From: DATKMK01 sp035541895
GTDB taxonomy: Bacteria > Desulfobacterota > Binatia > HRBIN30 > JACQVA1
Assembly (NCBI GenBank): GCA_035541895.1
Contig: DATKMK010000053.1
Location: 1 to 64,000 of the forward strand
DNA: 64,000 bases
Reading direction: 5' to 3'
The position numbers and the translations under genes are program-made. The notes beneath the pieces are model-generated. The model worked only from the letters and a program-made list of their open reading frames with translations, was not told the DNA's origin and searched no databases. Shown piece by piece: positions 63,982-64,000 of this stretch (positions are counted from its first letter, which is position 1; every line of letters starts with the position of its first letter).

Positions 63982-64000
63982 GCGGCGATCCCCTACGTTC

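Overview
This is a GC-rich chromosomal segment of an uncultured-type bacterium with Gram-negative envelope genes: porin, TolC/RND efflux, lipoprotein and periplasmic PstS. Gene content recalls deltaproteobacterial or Binatota-like soil and sediment lineages: a myxobacteria-type Cys-rich repeat, a giant cyclic-glucan synthase, and oxidative and xenobiotic enzymes. That placement is an inference from gene content only. There is no rRNA, no CRISPR array, no intact insertion sequence and no prophage.

The standout region is 1-8.4 kb. After an IS630-type helix-turn-helix protein and a very small membrane protein come a perfect 22-bp inverted repeat (953-1016) and a compact tRNA-Cys-like cloverleaf (1058-1127, anticodon GCA). 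A tightly packed sulfur operon follows: cysteine synthase, serine acetyltransferase, a Family 2B encapsulin shell protein with an inserted cyclic-nucleotide-binding domain, a SufS-type cysteine desulfurase with a ~200-residue disordered cargo-loading N-terminus, two YeeE/YedE half-transporters and a TauD/gamma-butyrobetaine-type dioxygenase. It closes with a hairpin terminator. The set would make cysteine (CysE, CysK), take sulfur from it inside a nanocompartment (desulfurase plus shell) and move sulfur species across the membrane. A tRNA-Cys-like element directly ahead of this operon is the most unusual feature of the window.

8.4-15.6 kb is a minus-strand operon: TetR, Tat-exported type II molybdopterin oxidoreductase, nitroreductase, double-cluster ferredoxin, zinc alcohol dehydrogenase, acyl-CoA dehydrogenase. 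It looks like a pathway that activates and then oxidises a substrate. 15.6-18.8 kb holds a SulP transporter, a methyltransferase and a remnant in which a RelE/HigB-like start joins an IS630 transposase tail. 18.8-26 kb holds a TetR-GST-sulfatase-DUF1330-membrane protein operon with a perfect operator palindrome, a frameshifted membrane protein, an amidohydrolase and an FMN reductase.

26-35 kb is one 9-kb cyclic beta-1,2-glucan synthase gene, followed upstream by three small genes, including a 41-residue basic protein. 36-49.6 kb holds a Baeyer-Villiger monooxygenase, a thioesterase, a MOSC protein, an HtrA protease, a Cys-rich membrane protein, a lipoprotein, an FAD oxidoreductase with a DUF3556 protein, and a GST with a tandem thioredoxin-fold isomerase. 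49.7-53.3 kb is a 1196-residue FAD/Fe-S dehydrogenase fusion. 53.6 kb carries a second copy of the HTH protein. 54.4-57.1 kb is a porin-PstS pair behind tandem Pho-box repeats. 57.1-63.5 kb is an ECF sigma factor heading an RND-MFP-TolC efflux operon.
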